Source of the DNA: Lachnospiraceae bacterium
GTDB taxonomy: Bacteria > Bacillota > Clostridia > Lachnospirales > Lachnospiraceae
Length of the DNA: 64,000 nucleotides
Assembly (NCBI GenBank): GCA_017399685.1
Contig: JAFQBM010000028.1
Coordinates: 1 to 64,000 of the forward strand
Reading direction: 5' to 3'
The translations under genes were made by a program, and so were the position numbers. Positions 49,956 to 59,937 of this stretch are shown in pieces; the first letter of the stretch is position 1, and every line of letters starts with the position of its first letter. The notes under the pieces were generated by a model, which saw only the letters and a list, made by a program, of their open reading frames with translations, was not told the origin of the DNA and did no database searches.

Positions 49956-50861
49956 TTATGCCTGGGCAAGTTCCAACATACGATTTAAAGGCCTAAATGC
50001 CGCCTCTTTGGTTTCTTCTTCCAGCTTTACATTCTCTTCTAAATGTACCAGAGCATCTTTTACTTTTTCTAATGTGATTTTCTTCATATCAGGACAAATC
50101 TGCTGGGAAATTACCGGATAAAATTTCTTATCAGGATTTTTCATTTCTAATTCATAAAAAACACCTGTCTCTGTAGCAATAATAAACTCTTTATCTTCAC
50201 ATTTCGTTGCAAAATCAATAATTTCAGAAGTACTTCCAATAAAATCAGATAATTCTAATACATCTTGGGTACACTCAGGATGAGTCAATACTTTCACATC
50301 CGGATACTGCTGTTTTGCTTTTTTGATATCTTCTGCATGAATTTCTGTATGTACATGACAAAAACCGTCATTAAAAATAAATTCTTTTTCTGGTAATTGT
50401 TTTGCAATATATCTTCCTAAATTATTATCCGGAACAAAAAAGATTTTCTTATTTGGTAATGCACTTACTACCTTTAATGCATTAGATGAAGTGACACAAA
50501 CATCTGAATGAGCCTTAATTTTAGCAGAAGAATTAATATAACATACCACTGCAACATCATCCAGCTGCTTTCTCATTTCTTCTATTTTTTCTATGGTAAC
50601 CATATGTGCCATGGGACAATCCGCAGTCACATCCGGCATAATCACTGTTTTATCCGGATTTAATATTTTTGCACTTTCTCCCATAAAGGAAACCCCACAA
50701 AACAGAATATTCTTCTCACTCACCTTAGTGGCAACTTTGCTAAGATAATAAGAATCTCCAACATAATCTGCAATTTCCTGAACTGCACCATCTACATAAT
50801 AATGTGCTAAAATCACCACATCTTTTTCTTTCTGTAATTTCTTAATTTCTTCCTTTAACAT
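49956..50861 (-). CDS. nadA: quinolinate synthase
   Basis: NadA condenses iminoaspartate with dihydroxyacetone phosphate to quinolinate in NAD synthesis and uses a [4Fe-4S] cluster. The 301-residue protein has VILAHYYVDGAVQEIADYVGD, FCGVSFMGESAKIL, THPECTQDVLELSDFIGST and QQICPDMKKITL; the three cysteines in the latter three segments are the cluster ligands. The start ATG 50861 is preceded by GGAG; an upstream in-frame ATG at 50894 has none. nadB and nadC, the usual partners, are not next to it. Confidence 0.93.
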   Translation of the reverse strand: MLKEEIKKLQKEKDVVILAHYYVDGAVQEIADYVGDSYYLSKVATKVSEKNILFCGVSFMGESAKILNPDKTVIMPDVTADCPMAHMVTIEKIEEMRKQLDDVAVVCYINSSAKIKAHSDVCVTSSNALKVVSALPNKKIFFVPDNNLGRYIAKQLPEKEFIFNDGFCHVHTEIHAEDIKKAKQQYPDVKVLTHPECTQDVLELSDFIGSTSEIIDFATKCEDKEFIIATETGVFYELEMKNPDKKFYPVISQQICPDMKKITLEKVKDALVHLEENVKLEEETKEAAFRPLNRMLELAQA

Positions 50862-50950
50862 AAATGTCGTAAACTCCTTTTTATTAATTAACATACATTG
50901 GCACTATCATACCATATTTCACATCAGCCCTCAAGGGAAAATACCAGCAT

Positions 50951-51778
50951 TTATTCATGATATGTGTCCAAAAAATGATGCTGCATGGATTTACTTTTAT
51001 AAGAAATCAAGGTATCCAGATTTACATTTTCCACACTTCTAAAAATATGTTCTTCCACATCCGGATTGGTTTCCTTTAACTTCTGTATTAATCGCTTTAC
51101 TTCCAGTCTTGCAGAAGGATTCTGTTCTTCTTCGCATTGGTCACAGGTCTCAGTAAATCTACAGGCACATTGAATAAATTCCAATTCATTGTATTCTTTC
51201 CATTTTAAAATCGCCTCTTCCCGAATCAAGTACATCGGCCGAATTAGTTCCATGCCCTCGAAATTGGTACTATGAAGTTTCGGCATCATGGTCTGAAACT
51301 GAGAACCATAAAGAATGCCCATCAATATAGTCTCAATGACATCATTGTAATGATGCCCTAAGGCAATTTTATTACATCCTAACTCTTTTGCCTTACTATA
51401 CAAACATCCTCGACGCATTCTGGCACAAAGATAACATGGTGATTTTTCGATTTCAGACACAGATTCAAAAATATCAGATTCAAAAATCTGAATTGGAATA
51501 TTTAATAATTTCGCATTTTCTTCAATCTTTTCCCGGTTCTTTTGATTATACCCTGGATCCATTACCAGAAAAACCGCTTCAAAATCCAGTTTCCGGTGGC
51601 GTTTTAATTCCTGAAATAATTTCGCCATTAACATAGAATCTTTTCCACCGGAAATACATACTGCGATTTTATCTCCATCTTGAATCAAATCATAAGTATT
51701 AATTGCTTTCGTAAATTTTCCCCAGATTTCTTTTCGGTATCGCTTTTGTATGCTCTTTTCTACTTCTAAGTAATTCAT
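50951..51778 (-). CDS. TtcA-like tRNA-thiolation PP-loop ATPase (paralog 2)
   Basis: The 275-residue protein has the PP-loop CISGGKDSMLMAKLF, the CxxC pair in PCYLCARMRRG, and further cysteines in QCACRFTETCDQCEEE that could complete an iron-sulfur site. It is 20-30% longer at the ends than the paralog at 44183-44944 and lacks the structured leader. The family thiolates tRNA bases (2-thiocytidine 32 for TtcA of E. coli). Its ATG overlaps the stop of the upstream permease gene by 4 nt, so the two are co-translated. Confidence 0.82.
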   Translation of the reverse strand: MNYLEVEKSIQKRYRKEIWGKFTKAINTYDLIQDGDKIAVCISGGKDSMLMAKLFQELKRHRKLDFEAVFLVMDPGYNQKNREKIEENAKLLNIPIQIFESDIFESVSEIEKSPCYLCARMRRGCLYSKAKELGCNKIALGHHYNDVIETILMGILYGSQFQTMMPKLHSTNFEGMELIRPMYLIREEAILKWKEYNELEFIQCACRFTETCDQCEEEQNPSARLEVKRLIQKLKETNPDVEEHIFRSVENVNLDTLISYKSKSMQHHFLDTYHE

Positions 51779-52896
51779 AATAAAATGGCAGCAATCAAAA
51801 GTATCACGGCAAATACTACGTTTAAAACAGTAAACGACATGATATACTTTCCTTTTTTGCTGTGTTCCTCCTGTGCATAAAATTTATAAGAAATCAAACT
51901 TGCCAGTGATGCAATCAAAGTTCCTAATCCGCCGATATTCACTCCCATTAGAAGAAGTTCCCATTCTGAGGTAAAACCAGAAAGTAAAATAGCAGCAGGT
52001 ACATTACTAATCACCTGACTTAGCAAAAATGCCAGAATTACTTCCCTTCCCTCTAAAAGACTTTGCATGGTACTTCTAACCGCTTCCATTCTTCCCATAT
52101 TCCCAATAAAAATAAAGAAGCTAAGGAACGTGAGAAGCAGATTATAATCAACTTTTCTCAAAATTTCTTTTTTCAGCAACAAAGTACCAAGAATTGCAAT
52201 TACAAGTGGTACCAGATATGAAATAAACCGCAATACACTAAGCAAAGCAATCACGAAAACAAGAACAAAATAAACAAACTGTATTTTTTCTGTTTTCGTC
52301 AAATTCTTCTTTTCTAATTTTATAGGAGCAATGACCTGTTTCTTCTGAAACATACAACAAACTGCCAGTAATATGGAAGATAAAGCAGTAAGAGGTCCCA
52401 TAACCTTTAAGAAACTGCCCATATCCATACCAGACAATCCATAAATGTATAAATTTTGAGGATTTCCAATAGGTGTCAGCATACTGCCTAAATTGGCTGC
52501 AATGGTTTGCAGCACAATAATAGGAATCATCTTTTCTTCCAGTCCTGCCATATGCAATAATAAAATGGTAAAGGGAACAAACGTAATCAAAGCTACATCA
52601 TTGGTAATCAGCATAGATGAAAAAAAACATAAAAAGACCAGAACAAAAGCTAACCCTCTAAAATGTTTTACTCTCTTAGTTAATAAGCCAGCTAGTTCAT
52701 AAAAGACTCCCAGCTCTTTTAAACCCTCCATCACCACCATAAAGGCGAACAGCAGGGATAACACCCTGGTATCAATATAGCCGAAATATTCCTTGTCCAA
52801 AGGAATAAAAAACATAGATACCAAGGCTAATAATGTAGCTACAATTAAAATAGGTTCTTTTTTTACAAATTGAATTATTTTATCTGATGTTTTCAC
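51775..52896 (-). CDS. SLC13/ArsB-type anion permease
   Basis: The 373-residue membrane protein has about ten helices and the ion-transporter superfamily pattern. The first half has SSMLITNDVALITFVPFT and ANLGSMLTPIGNPQNLYIY, the Asn/Gly/Pro motifs that form the substrate-binding hairpin. The second half repeats the pattern with SQVISNVPAAILLSGFT. The substrate could be a dicarboxylate, citrate or an inorganic anion; sequence does not decide. It overlaps the TtcA-like gene downstream by 4 nt, an unusual partner for a transporter. Confidence 0.82.
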   Translation of the reverse strand: MKTSDKIIQFVKKEPILIVATLLALVSMFFIPLDKEYFGYIDTRVLSLLFAFMVVMEGLKELGVFYELAGLLTKRVKHFRGLAFVLVFLCFFSSMLITNDVALITFVPFTILLLHMAGLEEKMIPIIVLQTIAANLGSMLTPIGNPQNLYIYGLSGMDMGSFLKVMGPLTALSSILLAVCCMFQKKQVIAPIKLEKKNLTKTEKIQFVYFVLVFVIALLSVLRFISYLVPLVIAILGTLLLKKEILRKVDYNLLLTFLSFFIFIGNMGRMEAVRSTMQSLLEGREVILAFLLSQVISNVPAAILLSGFTSEWELLLMGVNIGGLGTLIASLASLISYKFYAQEEHSKKGKYIMSFTVLNVVFAVILLIAAILL

Positions 52897-52996
52897 TTCT
52901 TTCTCCTATCCTCTCCCCTAATATAATCCTTAATGATATAAAATAAAATTGTCTTATCCAATGATTCATGTATCGAAAATATTTTTCCCCATGATA

Positions 52997-55900
52997 TCAC
53001 ATATCAAAAACAAAACTTAACTGGTTACTTTCCGGTATATCCCCAAGAAGACCTAATTCCTGCATTTTATCTGCTACGGTAGCAGAAATCTTTGCCCGCT
53101 CTTTTAAGTCATCTTTTGAAAGGAATGGGCCGTTTTTAGCTGCCTCTTTCAAAGCCGTTGCCGCCTTATCTCCTAATCCGTCGATAGTAACAAGGGATGG
53201 CATAATTTTCCCATCCATAATCTGAAACTTCACATCATCCGCCACAAAAATATCCAATGGTAAAAATTCAAATCCTCTGGCATACATTTCCTGAACCAGT
53301 TTCATATCCCTTAAAGAATCCTGTTCCACCGCAGTCTGTTCTTCCTTTGGCTTTGAAGTAATTTCTTTTATACTCATTTCTAGTTTTTCTCTGCCTTGAC
53401 ACATCTTTTCGTAAGAAAATGCCTTGGCACGAATACTAAAGAAGGTTGCGTAATATGCAAGAGGGTAATATACCTTAAAATACGCAATACGCCATGCCAT
53501 CATAACGTAAGCCGCAGCATGTGCTTTCGGGAACATGTACTTGATTTTTTTACAAGACCAGATATACCAGTCCGGAACATTATGGGCTAACATTTCCTCT
53601 TCCCATTCCGGTTTTAGCCCCTTTCCCTTTCTTACGCTTTCCATAATAGTAAAGGAAAGCCCCTTATCCATACCCATATTAATCAAATAAATCATAATAT
53701 CATCACGGGTACAGATAGCAGTAGAAATTAATGCCTTTCCTTCCTGAATTAAAGTCTGGGCATTTCCAAGCCATACATCCGTTCCATGGGACAATCCGGA
53801 AATTCGTACCAAGTCCGAGAAAGACTGAGGGTTCGTATCAATTAACATCTGTATAACGAAATCCGTACCAAACTCAGGTATTCCCAAAGAACCAAGCTTC
53901 GTTCCACCGATGTCTTCCGGTGTAATGCCTAAAGCTTCCGTATTATGGAACAATGACATAACCTTTTTATCATCCAGCTTAATGGTCTTGGCATCAATTC
54001 CTGTAAGGTCCTCCATCATACGAATCATGGAAGGATCATCATGACCAAGAATATCTAATTTTAATAGGTTATGGTCAATGGAGTGATATTCAAAATGAGT
54101 GGTGATAATCGGAGAAGTAACATCATTTGCCGGATGCTGTATCGGGGTAAAAGAATAAATCTCCTCATTTCTTGGCAATACAATCATTCCTCCCGGATGC
54201 TGTCCGGTAGTTCTTTTTACTCCGGTACATCCAAGACTTAAACGTTCCATCTCTGCCCTACGTTTGTTTTGCTGTCGTTCTTCAAAATATTTGTATACAT
54301 AAGAATAAGCTGTTTTATCCGCAACAGAGCCAATAGTACCGGCACGGAATGCCTTCCCCTTTCCAAAAAGTTCTTCCGTATATGCATGGGCCGAGGACTG
54401 ATATTCACCGGAAAAATTTAAATCGATATCCGGTTCCTTATCTCCTTTAAAACCTAAGAAAGTTTCAAAGGGAATATCATGACCTTCCTTCATTAAAGAC
54501 TCTCCGCAATTCGGACAGTTCTTGTCCGGCATATCACAACCGGAACGACCTGCAAAAGCCTTAACCTCATCGGAATCAAAATCAACATAATGACAATGTT
54601 TACAGATATAATGGGCAGACAATGGATTTACCTCCGTAATACCTGCCATGGTGGCAACAAAAGAAGAACCAACAGAACCTCTGGAACCCACCAGATAACC
54701 ATGATCATTGGAATCCCACACAAGTTTTTGTGCAATGATATACATAACCGCAAATCCATTGCTGATAATGGAATTTAATTCTCTTTCCAACCGTTCCAAA
54801 ACCTGTGGCGGCAGTTCCGGTCCATAAATTTCATGAGCTTTATCATAACAAATCTTGGTTAAAGTCGCATCGGACTGATCAATCACAGGAGGACATTTAT
54901 CCGGTCTTACCGGCGAAATACGTTCCACCATATCCGCAATTTTATTCGTATTTTCAATTACTACCTCATAAGCTTTTTCACTCCCCAGATATTCAAATTC
55001 TGCCAGCATTTCCTCTGTGGTCCGAAAATATAGTGGTGGCTGATTATCTGCATCCTTATATTTTTTACTTGCCTGAATGATAGCACGATAAACGCTGTCT
55101 TCCGGCTCAATAAAATGAACGTCACAGGTAGCAACTACAGGCTTCTTAAATTCCTCTCCCAATGCAACAATTTTACGGTTTATCTCCTTTAAATCCTCAA
55201 TGGAATTCACCGGATATTTATCACTCTCCAGCATAAAAAAGTTATTTCCAAGAGGCTGGATTTCAAAATAATCATAAAATTGAGCCAGTCTGGTAATTTC
55301 CGCTGCACCTTTATCCATCAGAATCGCTTTATATAATTCCCCAGCTTCACAGGCAGACCCAACAATCAAGCCTTCTCGATACTTTTCAATCAGACTCTTT
55401 GGCATTCGTGGTCTTTTAGAAAAATAGGTCAAGTGGGATTCGGAAATCAGACGATACAGATTCACTCTTCCCAACTCATTTTTAGCAATTAAAATTCCAT
55501 GATAGGAAGGAGCCGCTTTGATTGCCTCCGGACTCATCTGGCTCATGGCATTTAATGAATCTAAAGTTTCGATTCCCTTTGTTTCAAGCATAGGAATAAA
55601 TTTTACAAAAATTTCAGCTGTTGCCTGGGCATCATTTACCGCTCTATGATGGTCGGTAAGTTTAACTCCCATATACTTTGCCACACTATCCAGAGTATAT
55701 TTTGAAATTCCCGTAATTAAAAATCTGGAAAGCAAAACCGTATCCAGGTAAGTCGCATCAAAAGACAAGTTTAACTCTGCAGATTTTTCACGAATAAAAC
55801 TTACATCAAAATCCGCATTATGGGCTACTAAAACGCTTCCCTCACAGAATTTTAAAAATTCAGGTAAAATTACATCTATCGTAGGTTCTTCAATTACCAT

Positions 55901-57478
55901 TCGGTCAGAAATGCCAGTTAAGGACTCAATATTCGGTGGAATCGGTTCTTTTGGATTTACAAAATGACTGAATTTATCCACGATTACTCCGTTTCTTACC
56001 TTAACCGCTCCAATCTCGATAATTTTATTTTTTACAGGACTAAATCCGGTGGTTTCAATGTCAAATACCACATAGTTCCCCTGAAGGGATTGATTCTTGG
56101 AATTCACTACTACCGTTTTTAAATCATCAACAAAATAACCTTCCACGCCATATAATAACTTAAAATCATCCCCCTTATCAAGGCAATGGGCAGCCACTGG
56201 GAAAGCCTGTACGACACCATGATCCGTAATGGCCAAGGCTTTATGTCCCCAGCTTTTTGCAAGTTTTATGATATCCTTGATTCCCACTACACTATCACTT
56301 TCACTCATAACCGTATGTAAGTGTAGTTCCACACGTTTCTCTAAGCTTAAATCCTTTCTTTTCACTCTAAAATCCGGAATTTCCTTAATTCCAATGACAG
56401 AACTGATAGAAACTTCATGGTCATATTTATCGAGAATGGCATTTCCCTTAATTTTATAGAATTTACCACGTTTTAAATTCTCCAACATATCAGGAAGAAG
56501 AACATTTGGAACAAATATTTTTACAACGATGGTATCGGTATAGTCTGAAATGGAGAAAATAAGAATGGTTTTTTCAGAACGGATTTCTCTGGTATCCAGA
56601 TTTAACAGTTCCCCATGAATCACAACTTCTCCCATTTCCGTAATAATATCTTTGATTTCAATGATATCACCTTCGCAGTTTTTTCCATAAAAAACATCCG
56701 GATCATCTGCAGGCCGTTGCTTTCTAAAACCATTCTCCTGATTATTATAGTTTCGATTTCCACCATTCTGTTTGAAACCTTCCCCATTGGATTTTGGTGT
56801 ATCCTGGGCTTTGGCTGCAGTATTCTTCTTACTTCCATCCATACCCTTATTCTTAGAACCGGCAGCAGAATCGGCTTTAGCACGAGAATCCACTTCCTCT
56901 AAAATAGAATTTACTTCTAACTCTAATTTATGCATTTTGTGAGCCTGTCTTAGCTGTTCCTTTTGGGCTAAGGTATAATCAAAGCCAACCTGAACCGACA
57001 TTCCAAATTTATTTTGATAAATATCTTCAATATACTTTTTTATGGCAACTGATTTATTTTTTGCCAGAAACGTATCTTCCAAGGTTAACGTAATAATATT
57101 ATTGTCAAAGAACCATTCACTGGCCTGCACCAGACGATATTCCACATTACTTCTTTCTTTAAAATCTAATAAGAAACTGTCTTTGTATAACAAAAACAGT
57201 TTCTCAGGATCATATAATTCCGATAATTCATATCGTTCCACAATTTTAATTTTTGTCTGATTTCGCTCAAACATATAATTTTTAATTGCTTTTTCCATTA
57301 ACATGATATTTTTTTTATGAATCAATTTCGTACTGACGATATGAACTTCCAGCAGGTTTATGGATTTCTTCATTAAAAGACGTTCCACCAAAACCTCTGA
57401 AAATTCACCTGTCAGTTCCTCCGGAGTTTTTAATTCACAAAAAACTTCATAAAATGAATGCAATGTTGTTTCCATCAT
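52997..57478 (-). CDS. polC: DNA polymerase III PolC-type alpha subunit
   Basis: PolC is the main replicative polymerase of low-GC Gram-positives, with built-in proofreading. The 1493-residue protein has an N-terminal domain (1-200), a charged, Asn/Gly-rich linker (about 200-258), an OB domain (about 265-370), and a PHP domain beginning VELHLHTVMSESD at 383. The DEDD exonuclease is inserted in the PHP domain (VFDIETTG, D473 and E475), and the polymerase core follows with a zinc module (CKHCHY...CPNCGE). LNFSGEYQ and the DIDLNFSG aspartates mark the active site. It directly follows ispG by 17 nt. Confidence 0.97.
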   Translation of the reverse strand: MMETTLHSFYEVFCELKTPEELTGEFSEVLVERLLMKKSINLLEVHIVSTKLIHKKNIMLMEKAIKNYMFERNQTKIKIVERYELSELYDPEKLFLLYKDSFLLDFKERSNVEYRLVQASEWFFDNNIITLTLEDTFLAKNKSVAIKKYIEDIYQNKFGMSVQVGFDYTLAQKEQLRQAHKMHKLELEVNSILEEVDSRAKADSAAGSKNKGMDGSKKNTAAKAQDTPKSNGEGFKQNGGNRNYNNQENGFRKQRPADDPDVFYGKNCEGDIIEIKDIITEMGEVVIHGELLNLDTREIRSEKTILIFSISDYTDTIVVKIFVPNVLLPDMLENLKRGKFYKIKGNAILDKYDHEVSISSVIGIKEIPDFRVKRKDLSLEKRVELHLHTVMSESDSVVGIKDIIKLAKSWGHKALAITDHGVVQAFPVAAHCLDKGDDFKLLYGVEGYFVDDLKTVVVNSKNQSLQGNYVVFDIETTGFSPVKNKIIEIGAVKVRNGVIVDKFSHFVNPKEPIPPNIESLTGISDRMVIEEPTIDVILPEFLKFCEGSVLVAHNADFDVSFIREKSAELNLSFDATYLDTVLLSRFLITGISKYTLDSVAKYMGVKLTDHHRAVNDAQATAEIFVKFIPMLETKGIETLDSLNAMSQMSPEAIKAAPSYHGILIAKNELGRVNLYRLISESHLTYFSKRPRMPKSLIEKYREGLIVGSACEAGELYKAILMDKGAAEITRLAQFYDYFEIQPLGNNFFMLESDKYPVNSIEDLKEINRKIVALGEEFKKPVVATCDVHFIEPEDSVYRAIIQASKKYKDADNQPPLYFRTTEEMLAEFEYLGSEKAYEVVIENTNKIADMVERISPVRPDKCPPVIDQSDATLTKICYDKAHEIYGPELPPQVLERLERELNSIISNGFAVMYIIAQKLVWDSNDHGYLVGSRGSVGSSFVATMAGITEVNPLSAHYICKHCHYVDFDSDEVKAFAGRSGCDMPDKNCPNCGESLMKEGHDIPFETFLGFKGDKEPDIDLNFSGEYQSSAHAYTEELFGKGKAFRAGTIGSVADKTAYSYVYKYFEERQQNKRRAEMERLSLGCTGVKRTTGQHPGGMIVLPRNEEIYSFTPIQHPANDVTSPIITTHFEYHSIDHNLLKLDILGHDDPSMIRMMEDLTGIDAKTIKLDDKKVMSLFHNTEALGITPEDIGGTKLGSLGIPEFGTDFVIQMLIDTNPQSFSDLVRISGLSHGTDVWLGNAQTLIQEGKALISTAICTRDDIMIYLINMGMDKGLSFTIMESVRKGKGLKPEWEEEMLAHNVPDWYIWSCKKIKYMFPKAHAAAYVMMAWRIAYFKVYYPLAYYATFFSIRAKAFSYEKMCQGREKLEMSIKEITSKPKEEQTAVEQDSLRDMKLVQEMYARGFEFLPLDIFVADDVKFQIMDGKIMPSLVTIDGLGDKAATALKEAAKNGPFLSKDDLKERAKISATVADKMQELGLLGDIPESNQLSFVFDM

Positions 57479-57495
57479 CTATCACATCCCGTTTT

Positions 57496-58551
57496 TTACT
57501 TCCAATTCTTTAATTCTTCATACAAAGCATTTAGCAATTGTTCCTCTGGTATTTTTCTTATAATTTCTCCCTTTTTAAATAAAAGACCTTCCCCCTTGCC
57601 TCCGGCAATTCCTAAATCTGCTTCCTTGGATTCTCCAGGACCATTTACCACACAACCCATTACTGCAACTTTAAGATTCAGATGCTCAAATTCTGTCACC
57701 ATTTCTTCTACTTTATTCGCCAAGGAAATCAAATCAATGGAAGTTCTTCCACAGGTCGGACAGGAAACCACTTCAATTCCGCCTTCTCTTAATTTCAAAG
57801 TACGAAGAATCATTTTCGCAGTAGCAATTTCCTTTACCGGGTCATCGGTCAAAGAAACCCGGATGGTATTGCCAATTCCCTGATTTAAAATAATACCTAA
57901 TCCAACCGATGATTTTATATTTCCTCCATAGGAAGTTCCTGATTCTGTAATTCCTACATGCAATGGATACTGACACTTCGGTGCCAAAAGTTCATGAGCC
58001 TTTACACACATTAATACATCCGAAGATTTAATGCTGATGACCAGATTATCATATCCCATATCTTCAATCAAAGCAATATTATGAAGTGCGCTGTCTACCA
58101 GTCCTTCTGCAGTTACCTTACCATAAGCTTCTAAAATATGTTTTTCCAAAGAACCACTGTTGACACCAATACGAATGGGAATATTTTTTTCCTTAGCAGC
58201 TTCCACTACTTCCAATACCCTTTCCCTGCTGCCAATGTTTCCTGGATTAATTCTGATTTTATCTGCACCATTTTCAATGGCTTTCATGGCAAGTTTATAA
58301 TCAAAATGAATATCCGCCACCAAAGGAATGGAAATTGCAGATTTAATCTCTTTAAAAGCATTTGCAGCATGAATGTCATTGGCAGTAGAACGGACAATAT
58401 CACAACCAGCCTTTTCCAGTCTTTTTATCTGTGCAACGGTAGCCTCCACATCAGCAGTCTTTGTATTGGTCATGGACTGAATTAAAATAGGATTCTTACC
58501 ACCGATTACCCGGTCTTTTATTTTAATTTCCTTGGTATTATCCCTAAGCAT
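57496..58551 (-). CDS. ispG: 4-hydroxy-3-methylbut-2-enyl diphosphate synthase
   Basis: IspG (GcpE) makes HMBPP from MEcPP in the non-mevalonate isoprenoid pathway, using a [4Fe-4S] cluster. The 351-residue protein has the TIM-barrel start (VIGGKNPILIQSMTNTKTAD), VADIHFDYKLAM, INPGNIG, and the cluster cysteines in VSCPTCGRTS and GCVVNGPGESKEADLGIAGG. It shares the transcript with dxr upstream, so two steps of the same pathway are encoded together. GGAGG lies before the ATG. Confidence 0.97.
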   Translation of the reverse strand: MLRDNTKEIKIKDRVIGGKNPILIQSMTNTKTADVEATVAQIKRLEKAGCDIVRSTANDIHAANAFKEIKSAISIPLVADIHFDYKLAMKAIENGADKIRINPGNIGSRERVLEVVEAAKEKNIPIRIGVNSGSLEKHILEAYGKVTAEGLVDSALHNIALIEDMGYDNLVISIKSSDVLMCVKAHELLAPKCQYPLHVGITESGTSYGGNIKSSVGLGIILNQGIGNTIRVSLTDDPVKEIATAKMILRTLKLREGGIEVVSCPTCGRTSIDLISLANKVEEMVTEFEHLNLKVAVMGCVVNGPGESKEADLGIAGGKGEGLLFKKGEIIRKIPEEQLLNALYEELKNWK

Positions 58552-58643
58552 ATGAAATACCTCCTAAGAATTTTTGTTTAAATCGTTAGATTCCTATACA
58601 AGAACTATCTCTTACGATTCCTAAATGAACATTTTCTCATTAT

Positions 58644-59933
58644 TTAAAAGAATACGTTTTTAATATCATTGAACAGAATAAAAATCATAAAAGCAAATAA
58701 AATTATAATTCCGGCAAAATGAACCATGGCTTCCTTTTCCTGTGGTATTTTTTTCTTACGAATGGCTTCTAAAATAATAAATACCAAATGTCCACCATCC
58801 AAAGCCGGAAATGGAAGTAAATTCATCACACCAAGATTTACGGATAACAAAATAATAATGTTCATGATACTAAAGATAACACTTTCCGTACCATATTCTT
58901 TACTTTCTTCCACGGTATCCCCGATTACGGAAACCATTCGAACCGGACCGGAAAAATCATTCATGGATGCCTTGCCGGCAAATAAATAGCCTAAACTCTT
59001 ATAAACAACCGATACCTGATATTCCATTTCATAAAGGGAATATTTCATTGCCTCTAAAAAGCCTACCTTTTCCCTATAAGTATTAATGGTAACATATTGG
59101 CTTAAAGAATAAGAATTAATTTCTTTTGGTGTCACAACCACTTCATGCTCTCTATTATTTCGTACATAAGTGACCGTAATTTCCTTGTCACTAAAACCTA
59201 CTTCTTCCTTATACTTCGCCAGGTCTTCCCCATTTTTTATCTCAATTCCATCCAACTTTGTAATAACATCACCTATGGTAAGACCAGCCTCTCCCAAAGG
59301 GCCATTTGCTTCTACACTTAATAATTCTACTGCTTCACCATCTGGCGAATAAGAAAATCCTAAACCATAATATTGATATAACGTATCAATGGTAATATTC
59401 ATTTCTTTTCCTTCACGAAGTACGGTCAGTTCCACTGTTTCCCCAAAATCTTCAAAATAATCAGTGATATAATAATCTCTTCCTAAACGTATCTTATCAC
59501 CATTAACAGCTGTTACAATATCCCCTTCCTTAAGTCCATTTTCCGCAGCCAGCGAATCTTCCTGAACTGCTAAAACATAAGGCTTATCGATACCAACCGA
59601 AACAATCATAATAATCGCCATAACGAAAGCAAGAATAAAATTAAACAAAGGACCGCCAAAAATAACCCAAAATCTTGCTCCTGCAGACTTATTGTTAAAT
59701 GCCCTCTCATCTGTACTTTCTTCTTCCTCTCCCAACATGGCACAAGAACCACCAAAAGGGATAAGCTTTAAAGAATAGCGTGTCTCGCCTATCTGCTTAC
59801 TTAAAAGTCGTGGCCCGAAACCTACGGAAAACTCTGATACATAAATTCCATTTATTTTCGCAAAAATAAAATGTCCCAACTCATGAATCACTACAATTAA
59901 TCCAAAAATTAAGATTGCTATTAAAATATTCAC
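58644..59933 (-). CDS. rseP: RseP/RasP site-2 intramembrane metalloprotease
   Basis: The 429-residue protein cleaves membrane-embedded substrates such as anti-sigma factors and signal-peptide remnants. It has HELGH at residues 17-21 in the first helix, a PDZ-like domain in the extracytoplasmic loop (about 110-280, with EDSLAAENGLKEGDIVTAVNG and a second PDZ-like stretch), and the third motif NLLPFPALDGGHLVF. The position between dxr and ispG is standard in Firmicutes (yluC/rasP). The dxr stop is 4 nt upstream. Confidence 0.95.
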   Translation of the reverse strand: MNILIAILIFGLIVVIHELGHFIFAKINGIYVSEFSVGFGPRLLSKQIGETRYSLKLIPFGGSCAMLGEEEESTDERAFNNKSAGARFWVIFGGPLFNFILAFVMAIIMIVSVGIDKPYVLAVQEDSLAAENGLKEGDIVTAVNGDKIRLGRDYYITDYFEDFGETVELTVLREGKEMNITIDTLYQYYGLGFSYSPDGEAVELLSVEANGPLGEAGLTIGDVITKLDGIEIKNGEDLAKYKEEVGFSDKEITVTYVRNNREHEVVVTPKEINSYSLSQYVTINTYREKVGFLEAMKYSLYEMEYQVSVVYKSLGYLFAGKASMNDFSGPVRMVSVIGDTVEESKEYGTESVIFSIMNIIILLSVNLGVMNLLPFPALDGGHLVFIILEAIRKKKIPQEKEAMVHFAGIIILFAFMIFILFNDIKNVFF

Positions 59934-59937
59934 TATA

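Noticed and set aside
56615..56902. Open frames opposite the polC linker
   Set aside because: They arise from low-complexity codons in the antisense frame of polC and have no start signals.
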